DNA of 33,451 nt, from the NCBI GenBank assembly GCA_016521575.1, contig JAEKDP010000008.1, positions 134,304 through 167,754 on the forward strand, given 5' to 3'. Under the pieces are notes generated by a model. The model did no database searches, was not told the DNA's origin, and was given only the letters and a program-made list of their open reading frames with translations. This stretch comes from Rhodobacteraceae bacterium F11138 (GTDB lineage Bacteria; Pseudomonadota; Alphaproteobacteria; Rhodobacterales; Rhodobacteraceae). The first letter of the stretch is position 1; every line of letters begins with the position of its first letter. Shown here one piece after another: positions 1 to 7,852 of this stretch. A program made the translations under genes and the position numbers.

Positions 1-144
1 GCCAATCCGCTCCAGCACACGTGCAAGCACGGGCCGCGCGCGATTGCCGCCCGAGGCGTGCTCTTCAAAGATCTCGGCGCATCCCGCAGACTGCAATGCC
101 TCAGACTGGGGCAGGGGGGTCTGATCCTCGGTGGAGACATGAGG

Positions 145-153
145 TAATCGCGG
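145..153 (+). repeat. Subterminal inverted repeat, left end of the IS1111-type element
   Basis: TAATCGCGG is the exact reverse complement of 1532-1540. It lies 6 bp inside the left junction. Confidence 0.8.
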
Positions 154-214
154 CGGCGCTGATCGGTTGGTTAGTGCAAGCTGCGGGGATAGAAGCCTTG
201 AAGGAGAAAGCCCT

Positions 215-1252
215 ATGCCCATGTTTGCCGCCCTTGATGTGTCCAAGAAAGAGACGCAGGTTCATATCGTTGATGTGTCTGGAAGGTGCGTTTGGCGCGG
301 AAACGTGCCGACCACCCCGACGAACATTGCGACAGTGCTGCATCCCTACGCCAAACAGCTTGAGAAAGTTGGCCTTGAGACGGGCAGCTGGAGTTCGTGG
401 CTGTACCATGGCCTGACCGATCTGGGTTTTGACGTCGCGTGCATGGACGCACGCCAAGCACACGCCGCGCTCTCTGTAACGGTCAACAAGACCGATGCAA
501 ACGACGCCGAAGGGCTCGCGCATCTGCTGAGAACTGGTTTGTTCCGCGACGTGCGTGTGAAGCCATGGTGCGATCTGCGCAGGCGGGCCTTGCTTCGTGC
601 GCGCGCAACGCTTGTGCGCACCGTCATCGATCTCGGCAATGCGATCCGCAGTGCTTTGCGGTTGTTTGGCTTCAACATGGCAGCGGGTTCTGGCTCGGGA
701 GGCGCGCGCGCTTTTGAGCGTCGGGTCGAACAACACCTCGCTGAACAGCCTGGGCTTGCGCCCGTTGTGATGCCGCTGCTTGATGCTTGGCGCGCTGCCC
801 GTAAACAGGTAGCCCGGTATGAAAGTTCGATCCGCGCAGAGGTTCGGGCAGATGAGCAATGTCAGATTCTGATGACTGTCCCAGGGGTCGGTCATTTGAA
901 CGCGCTCGCCTTCGTGGCGGCAATCGGTGACACCAAGGCTTTCCCGTCCGGGCGCACGGCCGCGGCATGGATAGGCCTGACACCGCGACGATATCAATCA
1001 GGTGAGATCAACATGCAGGGCAGGATTTCGCGTCACGGCGACAAGCTGTTGCGGTCCTACCTCTATGAGGCCGCCGCCCACATCATGACCCGCGCCAAGA
1101 CCGACAGCGCCCTGAAGAGATGGGGCACAGCCCTGCGCGAAAAGATCGGCTTCAAACGTGCGAACGTGGCGGTCGCCAGGAAGCTCGCGGTAACGCTGTT
1201 TGCAATGCTGCGTTCTGGAAAGCCCTTTGAGGCTGATGGAGTTGCTGCGTAA
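215..1252 (+). CDS. IS110-family transposase (DEDD recombinase, IS1111 group)
   Basis: Cut-and-paste transposase of 345 residues, the usual family size. The start ATG at 215 has the ribosome site AAGGAG at 201-206 (8-nt spacing) and gives MPMFAALDVSKKETQVHIVD, where the first acidic residue of the RuvC-like DEDD domain sits in ALDVS. The DANDAEGLAHLLRTGLF block (about residue 95) is typical of the DEDD_Tnp_IS110 domain. The C-terminal Transposase_20 domain is seen in VPGVGHLNALAFVAAIGD and GLTPRRYQSGE, followed by GRISRHGDKLLRSYLYEAA, which contains the conserved serine region. An upstream in-frame start at 167 is possible but has no comparable ribosome site. The gene appears intact and is oriented opposite to the serine recombinase it interrupts. 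Confidence 0.93.
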   Translation: MPMFAALDVSKKETQVHIVDVSGRCVWRGNVPTTPTNIATVLHPYAKQLEKVGLETGSWSSWLYHGLTDLGFDVACMDARQAHAALSVTVNKTDANDAEGLAHLLRTGLFRDVRVKPWCDLRRRALLRARATLVRTVIDLGNAIRSALRLFGFNMAAGSGSGGARAFERRVEQHLAEQPGLAPVVMPLLDAWRAARKQVARYESSIRAEVRADEQCQILMTVPGVGHLNALAFVAAIGDTKAFPSGRTAAAWIGLTPRRYQSGEINMQGRISRHGDKLLRSYLYEAAAHIMTRAKTDSALKRWGTALREKIGFKRANVAVARKLAVTLFAMLRSGKPFEADGVAA

Positions 1253-1531
1253 GGAATGACCGAGATCCACTGCTGACCAGCAGTGGCGCGTCCGCCGGGA
1301 CGCCGAGCCGGTTTACCGCGTTATGCTCGCTGCAGACCCATCCGGGAGCACTGCGTTTGGAAACATTGCGGGAGCCGTTTTCGGAGCTCATGATGCAGCG
1401 GCACATGCCCGACTGCGAAGACAACCCTGACCCCGGATAGGCGGACACGCCACAGAAGTTCAGTTGCCCAGAAGACAAAAAACGCCGCCCTTTTTGGCGA
1501 CGTTCAAGAGAAGAAGTGCTTGACCCATAGT
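1253..1531 (+). ncRNA. Putative bridge/seeker guide RNA region of the IS1111-type element
   Basis: These 279 nt between the transposase stop and the right subterminal repeat hold no credible gene. IS110-family elements are known to encode a structured guide RNA in their longer noncoding end; in the IS1111 group it lies downstream of the transposase. A clear stem-loop is visible: CCACTGCT (1267-1274), loop GACC, AGCAGTGG (1279-1286). It has no U tract, so it is not a standard terminator. RNA boundaries and guide loops could not be set by eye. The RNA itself is an inference from position. Confidence 0.4.
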
Positions 1532-1540
1532 CCGCGATTA
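1532..1540 (+). repeat. Subterminal inverted repeat, right end of the IS1111-type element
   Basis: CCGCGATTA is the exact partner of 145-153. It lies 6 bp inside the right junction. Confidence 0.8.
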
Positions 1541-1572
1541 GACAACGCGGGCATAGCCTATCAGGGACATGA

Positions 1573-1585
1573 AAACGGGCCGTTT
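1573..1585. promoter_or_regulatory. Palindrome just upstream of the serine recombinase start
   Basis: AAACGG-G-CCGTTT is a perfect palindrome ending 2 bp before the ATG of the minus-strand recombinase. Serine resolvases commonly bind res sites overlapping their own promoters, so this could be part of a res/operator site. It also lies in the leader of the divergent SNF2 gene. The function is not demonstrated, and a chance 12-bp match cannot be excluded. Confidence 0.3.
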
Positions 1586-1687
1586 GCAATTTTATGTATC
1601 ACCAATAAACGACCGATTGATGGCAGAAGAATAACGTTTCGGAGGTTGGTGCCACCTTTTTTCTGTAAGTTCCACATAGGCGGCGCA

Positions 1688-4600
1688 ATGGAAAACCGCT
1701 ATCTGGAAGAATATGCGGGAGACCTGTGGGCCGGGTCTGCGGGGCGGGCATTGGGGTGTTGCATGGACTTACGGTTGAGGGATTATTTTGATGTCGGCAC
1801 GCTGCAACGCGGTGAAGATTATGCGCATCGCGGTCTGGTCGCGACGGTCGAGCCTCTGCCGGATGGGAGTATCCGCGGGCGTGTGTTGAATGGGCGCGGG
1901 GAAAGCTACCAACAGCGGATTACCCTGAGCAACAGCTTTGTGGACGGGATTTGCTCTTGCCCGGTGGGGCATAATTGCAAGCACGTGGTCGCTGTTTTGA
2001 TGACATCGGCGGAACGCGATTCCAGCTCCCCGCAACTGGCAGCACCGGTGCGGGGTTGGCTGACCCGTGTCAAGCAGCAGCCGACAGCCCTAGTGCCGCC
2101 TGAGGCACGTCCCGAGGACTATCCGGACAAGGTGAAGGAACGCCTGCTTTATGTCCTGATCCCGAATGAAACAAAAGTCAGGATCGACATTTACAAGGGC
2201 CGTATCAATGCTGCTGGCACGGGCCTGAACAAGGCGATCCGGCGCTATGATGCGCTGCATGCCCTGCGCAGCAACGCTGTGGCAAAATTCATCCGACCGA
2301 CCGATCTGGAGCTTTTGTCTGCGCTGGCGCAGACCCAACTGTGGGAAACGCACTATAGCTACGGCCTGCCCGGTATGTTCAAGCCAAAGGGGCAGGATGC
2401 TTTGCCCCTGATCCGGCGCTTGTGCGACACGGGTCGCTTCCTCCATGACAATTCTCCGGACGCGGAGTTGAGCTGGTCAGAAGCGTGTCCAAAGGCCAGA
2501 CTGGCCTGGCGCATGGCGGCGGATGGCAGTCAGAGCCTGGGGTTTGAGGACGCAGACGGCATACAGTTGGAGTTGCGGGCGTTGGACGGGGCAGCGCTAT
2601 GGGTGAACACCGCGCACGGTCAGATCGGGGCGCTGGCACAGCCGGTGCAGATTGAGGCGCTGCAGCTTGTCCAGAGCGCTCCCCAAGTCGCGCCCGATGA
2701 AGCGGCGGCCCTGGCTGCGGAGATGCCCGCCACGCTCGCTGGACTGGCCTTGCCGCCGCCGCATGTGGCGCGACAGAGACGGCGCGCGGCCCATAAACGC
2801 ATCGCTCGTTTGACGCTTGGAGCGGAGAGCGCGCGTGACGGCTATAGGCGTTGGGACAGCGTTTCTGTCACTCTGCCCACACTGACATTGCGCTTTGTCT
2901 ATGACGGGCAGGAGGTTTGGGAAGGCGACCCCGACCCCCGGGTCGTTGAAAACAACGAGGTCGTAACGCTGACGCGCGATCATCAATGGGAAGCTGCTTG
3001 CGTCATCCGGCTGATGGATGCAGGGGCGATACCCGTTGACGAAATGGACTATCTTTTGCCGAGCGCTCGAATGCTGCAATGCGATTTCGTCTTCGCTGAG
3101 GAGGAGATGGGCGCGAACAGTATGCGCCTCCCGTCGTCGCGCGATGGTCTCGAGTTTGCGTTCCGAACGCTGCCCGGGTTGCGGACCGAAGGCTGGGAAA
3201 TCATTGAAACATCAAAGTGGCCCTTCCGTTTGAGCGATGAAGCTGCTGCGCTGACGGTTGCAACACAGGCCGAGGCAGGCGACGCATTCCACGGCAACGA
3301 CTGGTTCTCGCTGGGGTTTCAAGCCGAGATCGGCGGCAAGCCTGTGGATGTCGCGCCCCTGATCGCGGCCTTTCTTGAACAGGTGCGTGACGAATGGGAC
3401 GCCGTGCCGGTTGTCGACGTCCTGTCGCAGCATCTGTCCGATAAGCCGGTTTACCTGAACCGGGGCAAGGCGGGCTATGCCCCCCTGGACCTCAGTCCGC
3501 TGGCACCCCTACTCCATCTGGTGCTGACGCATTATGCCGAGTTGGGCGCGCTGCACCCGTCGGATGCGGATGTCGCTCGGTTGGCAGAAAAGGCGCTGGC
3601 AGGCAGCTCGGTACACTTCGCCGATAACGCCGGGATCATTCCGCTGGCTCGTAGCCTGAAGGCATTGGCCGAGGCCGAGAGTTTTGCTCCACCAAAGGGA
3701 TTGCGCGCGCAGTTGCGCCCCTATCAGGCCTATGGTTCCGCCTGGATGGGCAGCTTGCTCGAAGCCGGTTTTGGCGGAGTTCTGGCGGATGATATGGGGC
3801 TGGGCAAGACAATTCAGGTGTTGGCCCTCTTGCAGGCACGTCGCGAAGCAGGAGCAGCTGGCCCGGCGCTTCTGATCGTACCGACCAGCCTGCTGCATGG
3901 CTGGCAGATGCAGTCCGCGCAATTCACACCGGATATTCGACTCGTGGTCCTGCATGGCACAGGCCGGGCGGCGCTGCGCGACGAGGCTCTGCGCGCCGAT
4001 CTGGTCGTCACCACCTATCCGTTGCTGGCGCGTGATCAAGACTGGCTGACAGCGACAGAGTGGCCTCTGGTGATCCTGGACGAAGCGCAAACCCTCAAGA
4101 ACCCTGCGTCGCAAATGGCCAAGAGCCTGCGCAACATTCCTGCCAAGGGGCGGCTGGCGCTGACCGGCACGCCGCTGGAAAACTCGCAACAAGACCTTTG
4201 GACACTGATCGACTGGGTGAATCCGGGTCTTCTGGGGTATAGAAAAGAGTTTCAGAAACTGTTTCGCACCCCGATCGAAAAGCATGGTGACGCGGTCGCA
4301 CAATCGCGTCTCAACCGTAGGCTGCGCCCCTTCATGCTGCGTCGCACCAAGGAGCAGGTCGCAACCGAACTTCCTCCTAAGACCGAAATCCTGGAACGGG
4401 TGGAGCTGCCAAAGCCGCAGCAAGCGCTTTATGAAACCGTGCGCAGCACCATGGATGCCCGGGTGCGCGAGGCGATCAGCGCCCGTGGTCTGGCCGCAGC
4501 GCGGATTACTGTGCTCGATGCGCTGCTCAAGCTGCGGCAGGTGTGCTGCGACCCCGCGCTGGTCAAGACTGACGCGGCGCGCGCGGTGGCGGACAGCGCC

Positions 4601-5113
4601 AAACGCGTGCGTTTGCGTGAATTGCTGGCCGAGCTTGTGGCCGAGGGTCGCCGCGTTCTGGTGTTTTCGCAATTCGTTGAAATGCTGCATCTGATCGAAG
4701 CGGATCTTGCGGCCGCCGGTATCCCCCATCTGACATTGACGGGCCAGACGCAAAAGCGTGCCGATGTACTGGAAAGCTTTGCAAAAGGCACTGCGCCGGT
4801 TTTCCTGCTCAGCCTGAAAGCCGGTGGTCTTGGGCTGACCTTGACCGAGGCGGATACGGTGATCCTTTATGACCCATGGTGGAACCCAGCTGTGGAGCGT
4901 CAGGCCATGGACCGCACCCATCGCATAGGTCAGGACAAACCGGTATTCGTGCATCGTCTGGTCGCCGCAGGCACAGTAGAGGAAAAGATACTTGACATGC
5001 AGTCGCGCAAACAGGCGCTGGCCGACGCCTTGTTCGACAAGGATGGGGGACAGGCTGGCCCGTTGCTGGACGAGGCGATACTGCAAGATCTGTTTGCGCC
5101 GCTCGGGGTGTGA
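1688..5113 (+). CDS. SWIM zinc-finger SNF2-family DNA helicase/ATPase
   Basis: Superfamily 2 ATP-dependent DNA translocase of about 1141 residues. Near residue 90 there is a SWIM finger, CSCPVGHNCKH (C-x-C-x5-C-x-H). A long middle region of the SNF2-associated type follows. The RecA-like core is in the C-terminal third: Walker A ADDMGLGKT (about 700), DEAQ box ILDEAQTLKNP (about 796), motif III LTGTPLENS (about 825), motif IV VFSQFVEML, motif V LKAGGLGLTLT and motif VI QAMDRTHRIGQ (about 1075). All core motifs look intact. The open frame extends upstream to 1520, but that part lies in the IS and the recombinase, so the start is set at ATG 1688; ATG 1763 (MDLRLRDYFDVG) is an equally good alternative, since the SWIM region usually begins there. 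The biological role of bacterial SWIM-SNF2 proteins is poorly known. It converges with the tyrosine recombinase. Confidence 0.9.
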   Translation: MENRYLEEYAGDLWAGSAGRALGCCMDLRLRDYFDVGTLQRGEDYAHRGLVATVEPLPDGSIRGRVLNGRGESYQQRITLSNSFVDGICSCPVGHNCKHVVAVLMTSAERDSSSPQLAAPVRGWLTRVKQQPTALVPPEARPEDYPDKVKERLLYVLIPNETKVRIDIYKGRINAAGTGLNKAIRRYDALHALRSNAVAKFIRPTDLELLSALAQTQLWETHYSYGLPGMFKPKGQDALPLIRRLCDTGRFLHDNSPDAELSWSEACPKARLAWRMAADGSQSLGFEDADGIQLELRALDGAALWVNTAHGQIGALAQPVQIEALQLVQSAPQVAPDEAAALAAEMPATLAGLALPPPHVARQRRRAAHKRIARLTLGAESARDGYRRWDSVSVTLPTLTLRFVYDGQEVWEGDPDPRVVENNEVVTLTRDHQWEAACVIRLMDAGAIPVDEMDYLLPSARMLQCDFVFAEEEMGANSMRLPSSRDGLEFAFRTLPGLRTEGWEIIETSKWPFRLSDEAAALTVATQAEAGDAFHGNDWFSLGFQAEIGGKPVDVAPLIAAFLEQVRDEWDAVPVVDVLSQHLSDKPVYLNRGKAGYAPLDLSPLAPLLHLVLTHYAELGALHPSDADVARLAEKALAGSSVHFADNAGIIPLARSLKALAEAESFAPPKGLRAQLRPYQAYGSAWMGSLLEAGFGGVLADDMGLGKTIQVLALLQARREAGAAGPALLIVPTSLLHGWQMQSAQFTPDIRLVVLHGTGRAALRDEALRADLVVTTYPLLARDQDWLTATEWPLVILDEAQTLKNPASQMAKSLRNIPAKGRLALTGTPLENSQQDLWTLIDWVNPGLLGYRKEFQKLFRTPIEKHGDAVAQSRLNRRLRPFMLRRTKEQVATELPPKTEILERVELPKPQQALYETVRSTMDARVREAISARGLAAARITVLDALLKLRQVCCDPALVKTDAARAVADSAKRVRLRELLAELVAEGRRVLVFSQFVEMLHLIEADLAAAGIPHLTLTGQTQKRADVLESFAKGTAPVFLLSLKAGGLGLTLTEADTVILYDPWWNPAVERQAMDRTHRIGQDKPVFVHRLVAAGTVEEKILDMQSRKQALADALFDKDGGQAGPLLDEAILQDLFAPLGV

Positions 5114-5216
5114 CAGGGGCTCGCCGCCTAGACGTTGCGCCAAAGCATGCGAACGCGGCTCTTCCGGCTTGAGATGTTACCGACCATTTCTGGCAAACGC
5201 GCCGAAGGTCCGAAGG

Positions 5217-6317
5217 TTACAGCCCCGCAGCCTTGGTCAGGTTTACGCGGAACCGGTCGCGGCGCCGCTGGTAGCGGCGGGTCATCTCCGCCGAGGCGTG
5301 CCCCAGCTGCTTCTGGACATAGCGTTCGTCAACCTCTGCGGAGCTGGCGAGACCGGCGCGCAAGCTGTGGCCAGAAAACAGCGCCAGGCGCTCTTTTTCG
5401 GACAGTTCGGATCGGATGCCGGCGTCGAGGACCGTGCGCTTGATCAGTCGTGCGACATGTTTGTCGTTCAGGCGTGTTTCAGATGCGCGCTTGCCATCCC
5501 GCGAGGTGCCGACGAAGACAGGGCCGCAGTCGATCTTTGCAAAGTGCAGCCATTGTTCCAGCGCCTGGACCGGGCAGGTCTGATCGCTGGAGCCGCGGCC
5601 AATTTCGACCTCGCGCCAGCCGGTCTTGGCGTTGAGCGTGAGCAGGGCGCCTTTGTCGAAGATCTCAATCCAGCCACCAGAATCCGGCGTGTCGTCCTTG
5701 TGCACGTCGAGGCTGACGATTTCTGACCGGCGCATACCGCCCGCATAACCGTTCAGCAGGATCGCCCGATCCCTGAGCCCGCGCAGGTCGTAGGGCAGGG
5801 TGGCCACCATCGCGAGGATGTCCTCGGCCAGGATCGCCTCCTTTTGCACGGGCGGTCGCGCGTGCTTGCGCTTGATCCCGGCAAGGACGGTTGCGATGTG
5901 GCGGTTCTTACGTTCAAAGGTGAAGCCGCGTTGCGCATAGTTCCAGGCAAGGCCTGACAGGCGACGTTCGATCGTGCTGACAGACAGGGCAGGGGCCTTA
6001 CCCTGAGGCGCTGCCAGATCCGCCAGATAAAGCCCGATCATCTCCGGCGAGGGCGGCAAAGGCTCCGCCCCTTTCATCCGGCACCAGCGCGCGAAATGCG
6101 CCCAGTCCTTCGCATAGGCTTTCAGCGTATTCTCGGAAGCCGCGGCACGGGCATAGTCGCGCGCCGTGTCCACCAGCCGATCGAGGGTGCCAGACCCAGC
6201 AACATGAGCCGGCCGGGCGATCCAGTCGCTTTTCTCTTGACGGCTCTCGTCACCCTGAGCATCATCAAACTTATCAGAGCGTGCTGAGGTCGATTTATCG
6301 TGTTCTGCGCCCATCAT
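5217..6317 (-). CDS. Tyrosine recombinase (XerC/D or integrase type)
   Basis: Site-specific recombinase of 366 residues. A charged N-terminal tail of about 40 residues precedes a SAM-like core-binding domain (residues about 42-140, including SENTLKAYAKDWAHFARWC). The catalytic domain shows the first Arg in GGMRRSEIVSL (about 193), H-x-x-R in GHSLRAG (about 316), the second His in QLGHASAEMTRRY and the nucleophilic Tyr in that RRY (about 347). The family breaks and rejoins DNA through a 3'-phosphotyrosine at sites with two inverted arms around a 6-8-bp spacer. Exactly such a site lies 51 bp upstream (6368-6394). It is divergent from the DUF1403/ScpB-like pair. Tandem ATGs at 6317 and 6314 are both possible starts. 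No tRNA is adjacent, so a Xer/plasmid-resolution type role is as likely as a phage-type integrase. Confidence 0.9.
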   Translation of the reverse strand: MMGAEHDKSTSARSDKFDDAQGDESRQEKSDWIARPAHVAGSGTLDRLVDTARDYARAAASENTLKAYAKDWAHFARWCRMKGAEPLPPSPEMIGLYLADLAAPQGKAPALSVSTIERRLSGLAWNYAQRGFTFERKNRHIATVLAGIKRKHARPPVQKEAILAEDILAMVATLPYDLRGLRDRAILLNGYAGGMRRSEIVSLDVHKDDTPDSGGWIEIFDKGALLTLNAKTGWREVEIGRGSSDQTCPVQALEQWLHFAKIDCGPVFVGTSRDGKRASETRLNDKHVARLIKRTVLDAGIRSELSEKERLALFSGHSLRAGLASSAEVDERYVQKQLGHASAEMTRRYQRRRDRFRVNLTKAAGL

Positions 6318-6367
6318 TTTTCCAAAAATCCACTCATTTTAAGCCTATGTTACAGCATATTCCTTTG

Positions 6368-6394
6368 TGTCCGATAATGCAAACTTATTGGACA
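6368..6394. other. dif-like inverted repeat beside the tyrosine recombinase
   Basis: TGTCCGATAA (6368-6377), spacer TGCAAAC, TTATTGGACA (6385-6394). The arms are 10 bp with one mismatch, and the inner bases give ATAA-N7-TTAT. This matches the architecture of tyrosine-recombinase core sites such as dif, whose inner arms also read ATAA and TTAT around a 6-bp spacer. It sits in the 154-bp divergent region between the recombinase and DUF1403, so it could instead be an operator. The only direct evidence is the sequence pattern. Confidence 0.5.
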
Positions 6395-7009
6395 TAATAG
6401 AGAGCAGCAGGGTGCGGCGGTTTATGCGCTATTTTCTGGAAGAAAGCGCCGTTCTGAAGTAAGCTCAGAGCATGAAATTTGCCCGGCCCGATCCCATCGA
6501 CGCCCTCGACATACTACCCTGGATGCCCACTTGGATCACCTCCGCGCGGGTTGAAGCCCTTGAAGATGTTGCGTTTTTGTCGGGGGCCGCGCTGAACCAC
6601 CTGTATGTTGTGCTGGGATGCGTGCAAGTGCCCCAAGCCTTGTTACGCGATCGTCTCGCGCTTCGCGCGGCCGAGGCCTGTGTCGCGTTTTCAGGACGCC
6701 CGGAACGGGCAGGGGAGCTGCGCGATGCCGTACACCTTCTGCGCCCCGGTGACCTGCCTGGACCAGCCGGAGAAATCTATCTGCACTGGCGGCGCGCAGT
6801 GGAGCGGCCGGTGTCGGTCAAGGCGCTTAGCCGGGCGTTCCCTGATTTCCAGACCGAGCGGATCGCGGGCTGGCTCGATGCAGGGCAGGGCGCAGCGGTC
6901 AGCCGAGCCGCAATGGCGCTGGAGGCGGTGCTGTCAACGCCGCGTTAAAAATCCCCAGAAGTGCCGAAGTAAAATTCCCCACTTGCACGGGTCCGGTGAT
7001 CAGCCGGTT

Positions 7010-7852
7010 TCAGTGATCTGAGGCTCCGCTATTGGTTTTTGGCGGCCGGCCGCGCCGCTTCGGCGGCGGTGGCGGGGTGATGGGTGCGTTGGCCCGGACA
7101 TGCTCGGGAATGAGGTTGGCATGGCTGCGGAGCCGGTAACTGGCGCCCTCGATCTGGATGACCACGGCGTGGTGCAGCAGCCGGTCGAGTAGCGCTGTCG
7201 CGACGACCGGGTCGCCGAAGACCTCGCCCCATTCCGCGAAGCCACGGTTCGAGGTGAGGATCATGGCGCCTTTCTCGTAGCGGGCGTTGACGAGCTGGAA
7301 GAACAGGTTGGCGCCGCCTGTGGTGATCGGCAGGTAGCCGATCTCATCGACGATCAGCAAAGAGGCCCGGGTATAGAAGCGGATCTTCTCGGTCAGCCGG
7401 CCCTCGCGTTCGGCCTGGCTCAGCGCCGTGATCAGGTCGGCCAGGGTGGCGCGATAAACGCTTTTGCCGGCCTTGACCGCGGCAACGCCGAGGGCCGTGG
7501 CCAGGTGCGACTTGCCGGTGCCCGGCGGTCCGAGGAAGTGGACGACCTCGGCCCGCCGGATGAAGTCCAGCTGGGCCAGAGCCGCGATCCGTTCGCGGTC
7601 GAGCGACGGCTGGAAGCTGAAGTCGAAGCCTTCGAGCGTCTTAACGGGCAGGAGCTTGGCGGTGCGCAGGGCCACGTCGATCCGGCGCGTCTCCCGTGTC
7701 GCGTATTCCTCACTCAGGAGCGTGTCGATGGCCTCGATCGCGGTGATCTCGCCTTTCTCCAGTTGCCGCAGCGTGTGATCGAGGGCTTCGAGCGCGCGCG
7801 GCATCTTCAGCCCGACCAGGGCGCCGCGGATCCGGTCCAGAAGATCGCTCAT
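7010..7852 (-). CDS. istB: IS21-family helper ATPase IstB
   Basis: AAA+ ATPase of 280 residues that assembles on target DNA and stimulates the IstA transposase. Walker A is FLGPPGTGKSHLA (about residue 107), Walker B is LLIVDEIGYLP (about 168), and sensor I falls in ILTSNRGFAEWGEVF. The C-terminal tail is proline- and arginine-rich (PPPPPKRRGRPPK). The ATG overlaps the istA stop as ATGA, so the two are translationally coupled. Length is close to the family norm of about 250-270, plus the basic tail. All motifs are intact. Confidence 0.95.
   Translation of the reverse strand: MSDLLDRIRGALVGLKMPRALEALDHTLRQLEKGEITAIEAIDTLLSEEYATRETRRIDVALRTAKLLPVKTLEGFDFSFQPSLDRERIAALAQLDFIRRAEVVHFLGPPGTGKSHLATALGVAAVKAGKSVYRATLADLITALSQAEREGRLTEKIRFYTRASLLIVDEIGYLPITTGGANLFFQLVNARYEKGAMILTSNRGFAEWGEVFGDPVVATALLDRLLHHAVVIQIEGASYRLRSHANLIPEHVRANAPITPPPPPKRRGRPPKTNSGASDH

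Larger units (their letters stand above)
139..1546 (+). mobile_element. IS110-family element, IS1111 group, 1408 bp
   Basis: The ends were set by reconstructing the interrupted serine recombinase. The uninterrupted plus strand would read GGTGGAGAC then GCGGGCATAG. The dinucleotide AC is present at both junctions (137-138 and 1545-1546), consistent with the 2-bp core of IS110-type insertion. Subterminal perfect 9-bp inverted repeats TAATCGCGG (145-153) and CCGCGATTA (1532-1540) sit about 6 bp inside the ends, the hallmark of the IS1111 group. One transposase gene fills most of the element. The left noncoding end is short (76 nt) and the right one long (about 290 nt), as expected when the guide RNA is encoded downstream of the transposase. 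Confidence 0.85.
1..1570 (-). pseudogene. Serine recombinase (resolvase/invertase family), split by an IS1111-type element and cut by the window edge
   Basis: Two minus-strand pieces belong to one gene. The N-terminal piece starts with ATG at 1568-1570 and reads MSLIGYARV. The next piece lies at 1-138 and reads VSTEDQTPLPQ, then EALQSAGCAEIFEEHASGG, and runs off the window. GYARVSTEDQ with the catalytic serine, followed by a GC-x-IFEE-x-ASG block, is the N-terminal signature of Tn3-resolvase/invertase serine recombinases. Removing 139-1546 joins GCCCGC to GTCTCC and restores Y-A-R-V-S-T in frame. The family cuts and rejoins DNA at res or inversion sites through a phosphoserine link. The C-terminal HTH lies outside the window. 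The gene is inactive as it stands. Family membership is firm; whether it was a transposon resolvase, a plasmid resolvase or an invertase cannot be told. Confidence 0.85.

Noticed and set aside
101-997. 298-codon open frame on the minus strand
   Set aside because: It lies antisense to the IS1111-type transposase, spans the IS boundary, and has no family features.
1405-1411. 7-nt match (ATGCCCG) between the IS1111-type noncoding region and its target flank
   Set aside because: A match of this length is expected by chance in about 280 nt, so it is not used as guide-loop evidence.
3509-5143. 544-codon open frame on the minus strand
   Set aside because: It is antisense to the conserved helicase motifs of the SNF2 gene; composition is typical of a GC-rich shadow frame.
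5114-6471. Integrase attachment at a tRNA gene
   Set aside because: No tRNA-like sequence was recognised on either side of the tyrosine recombinase.
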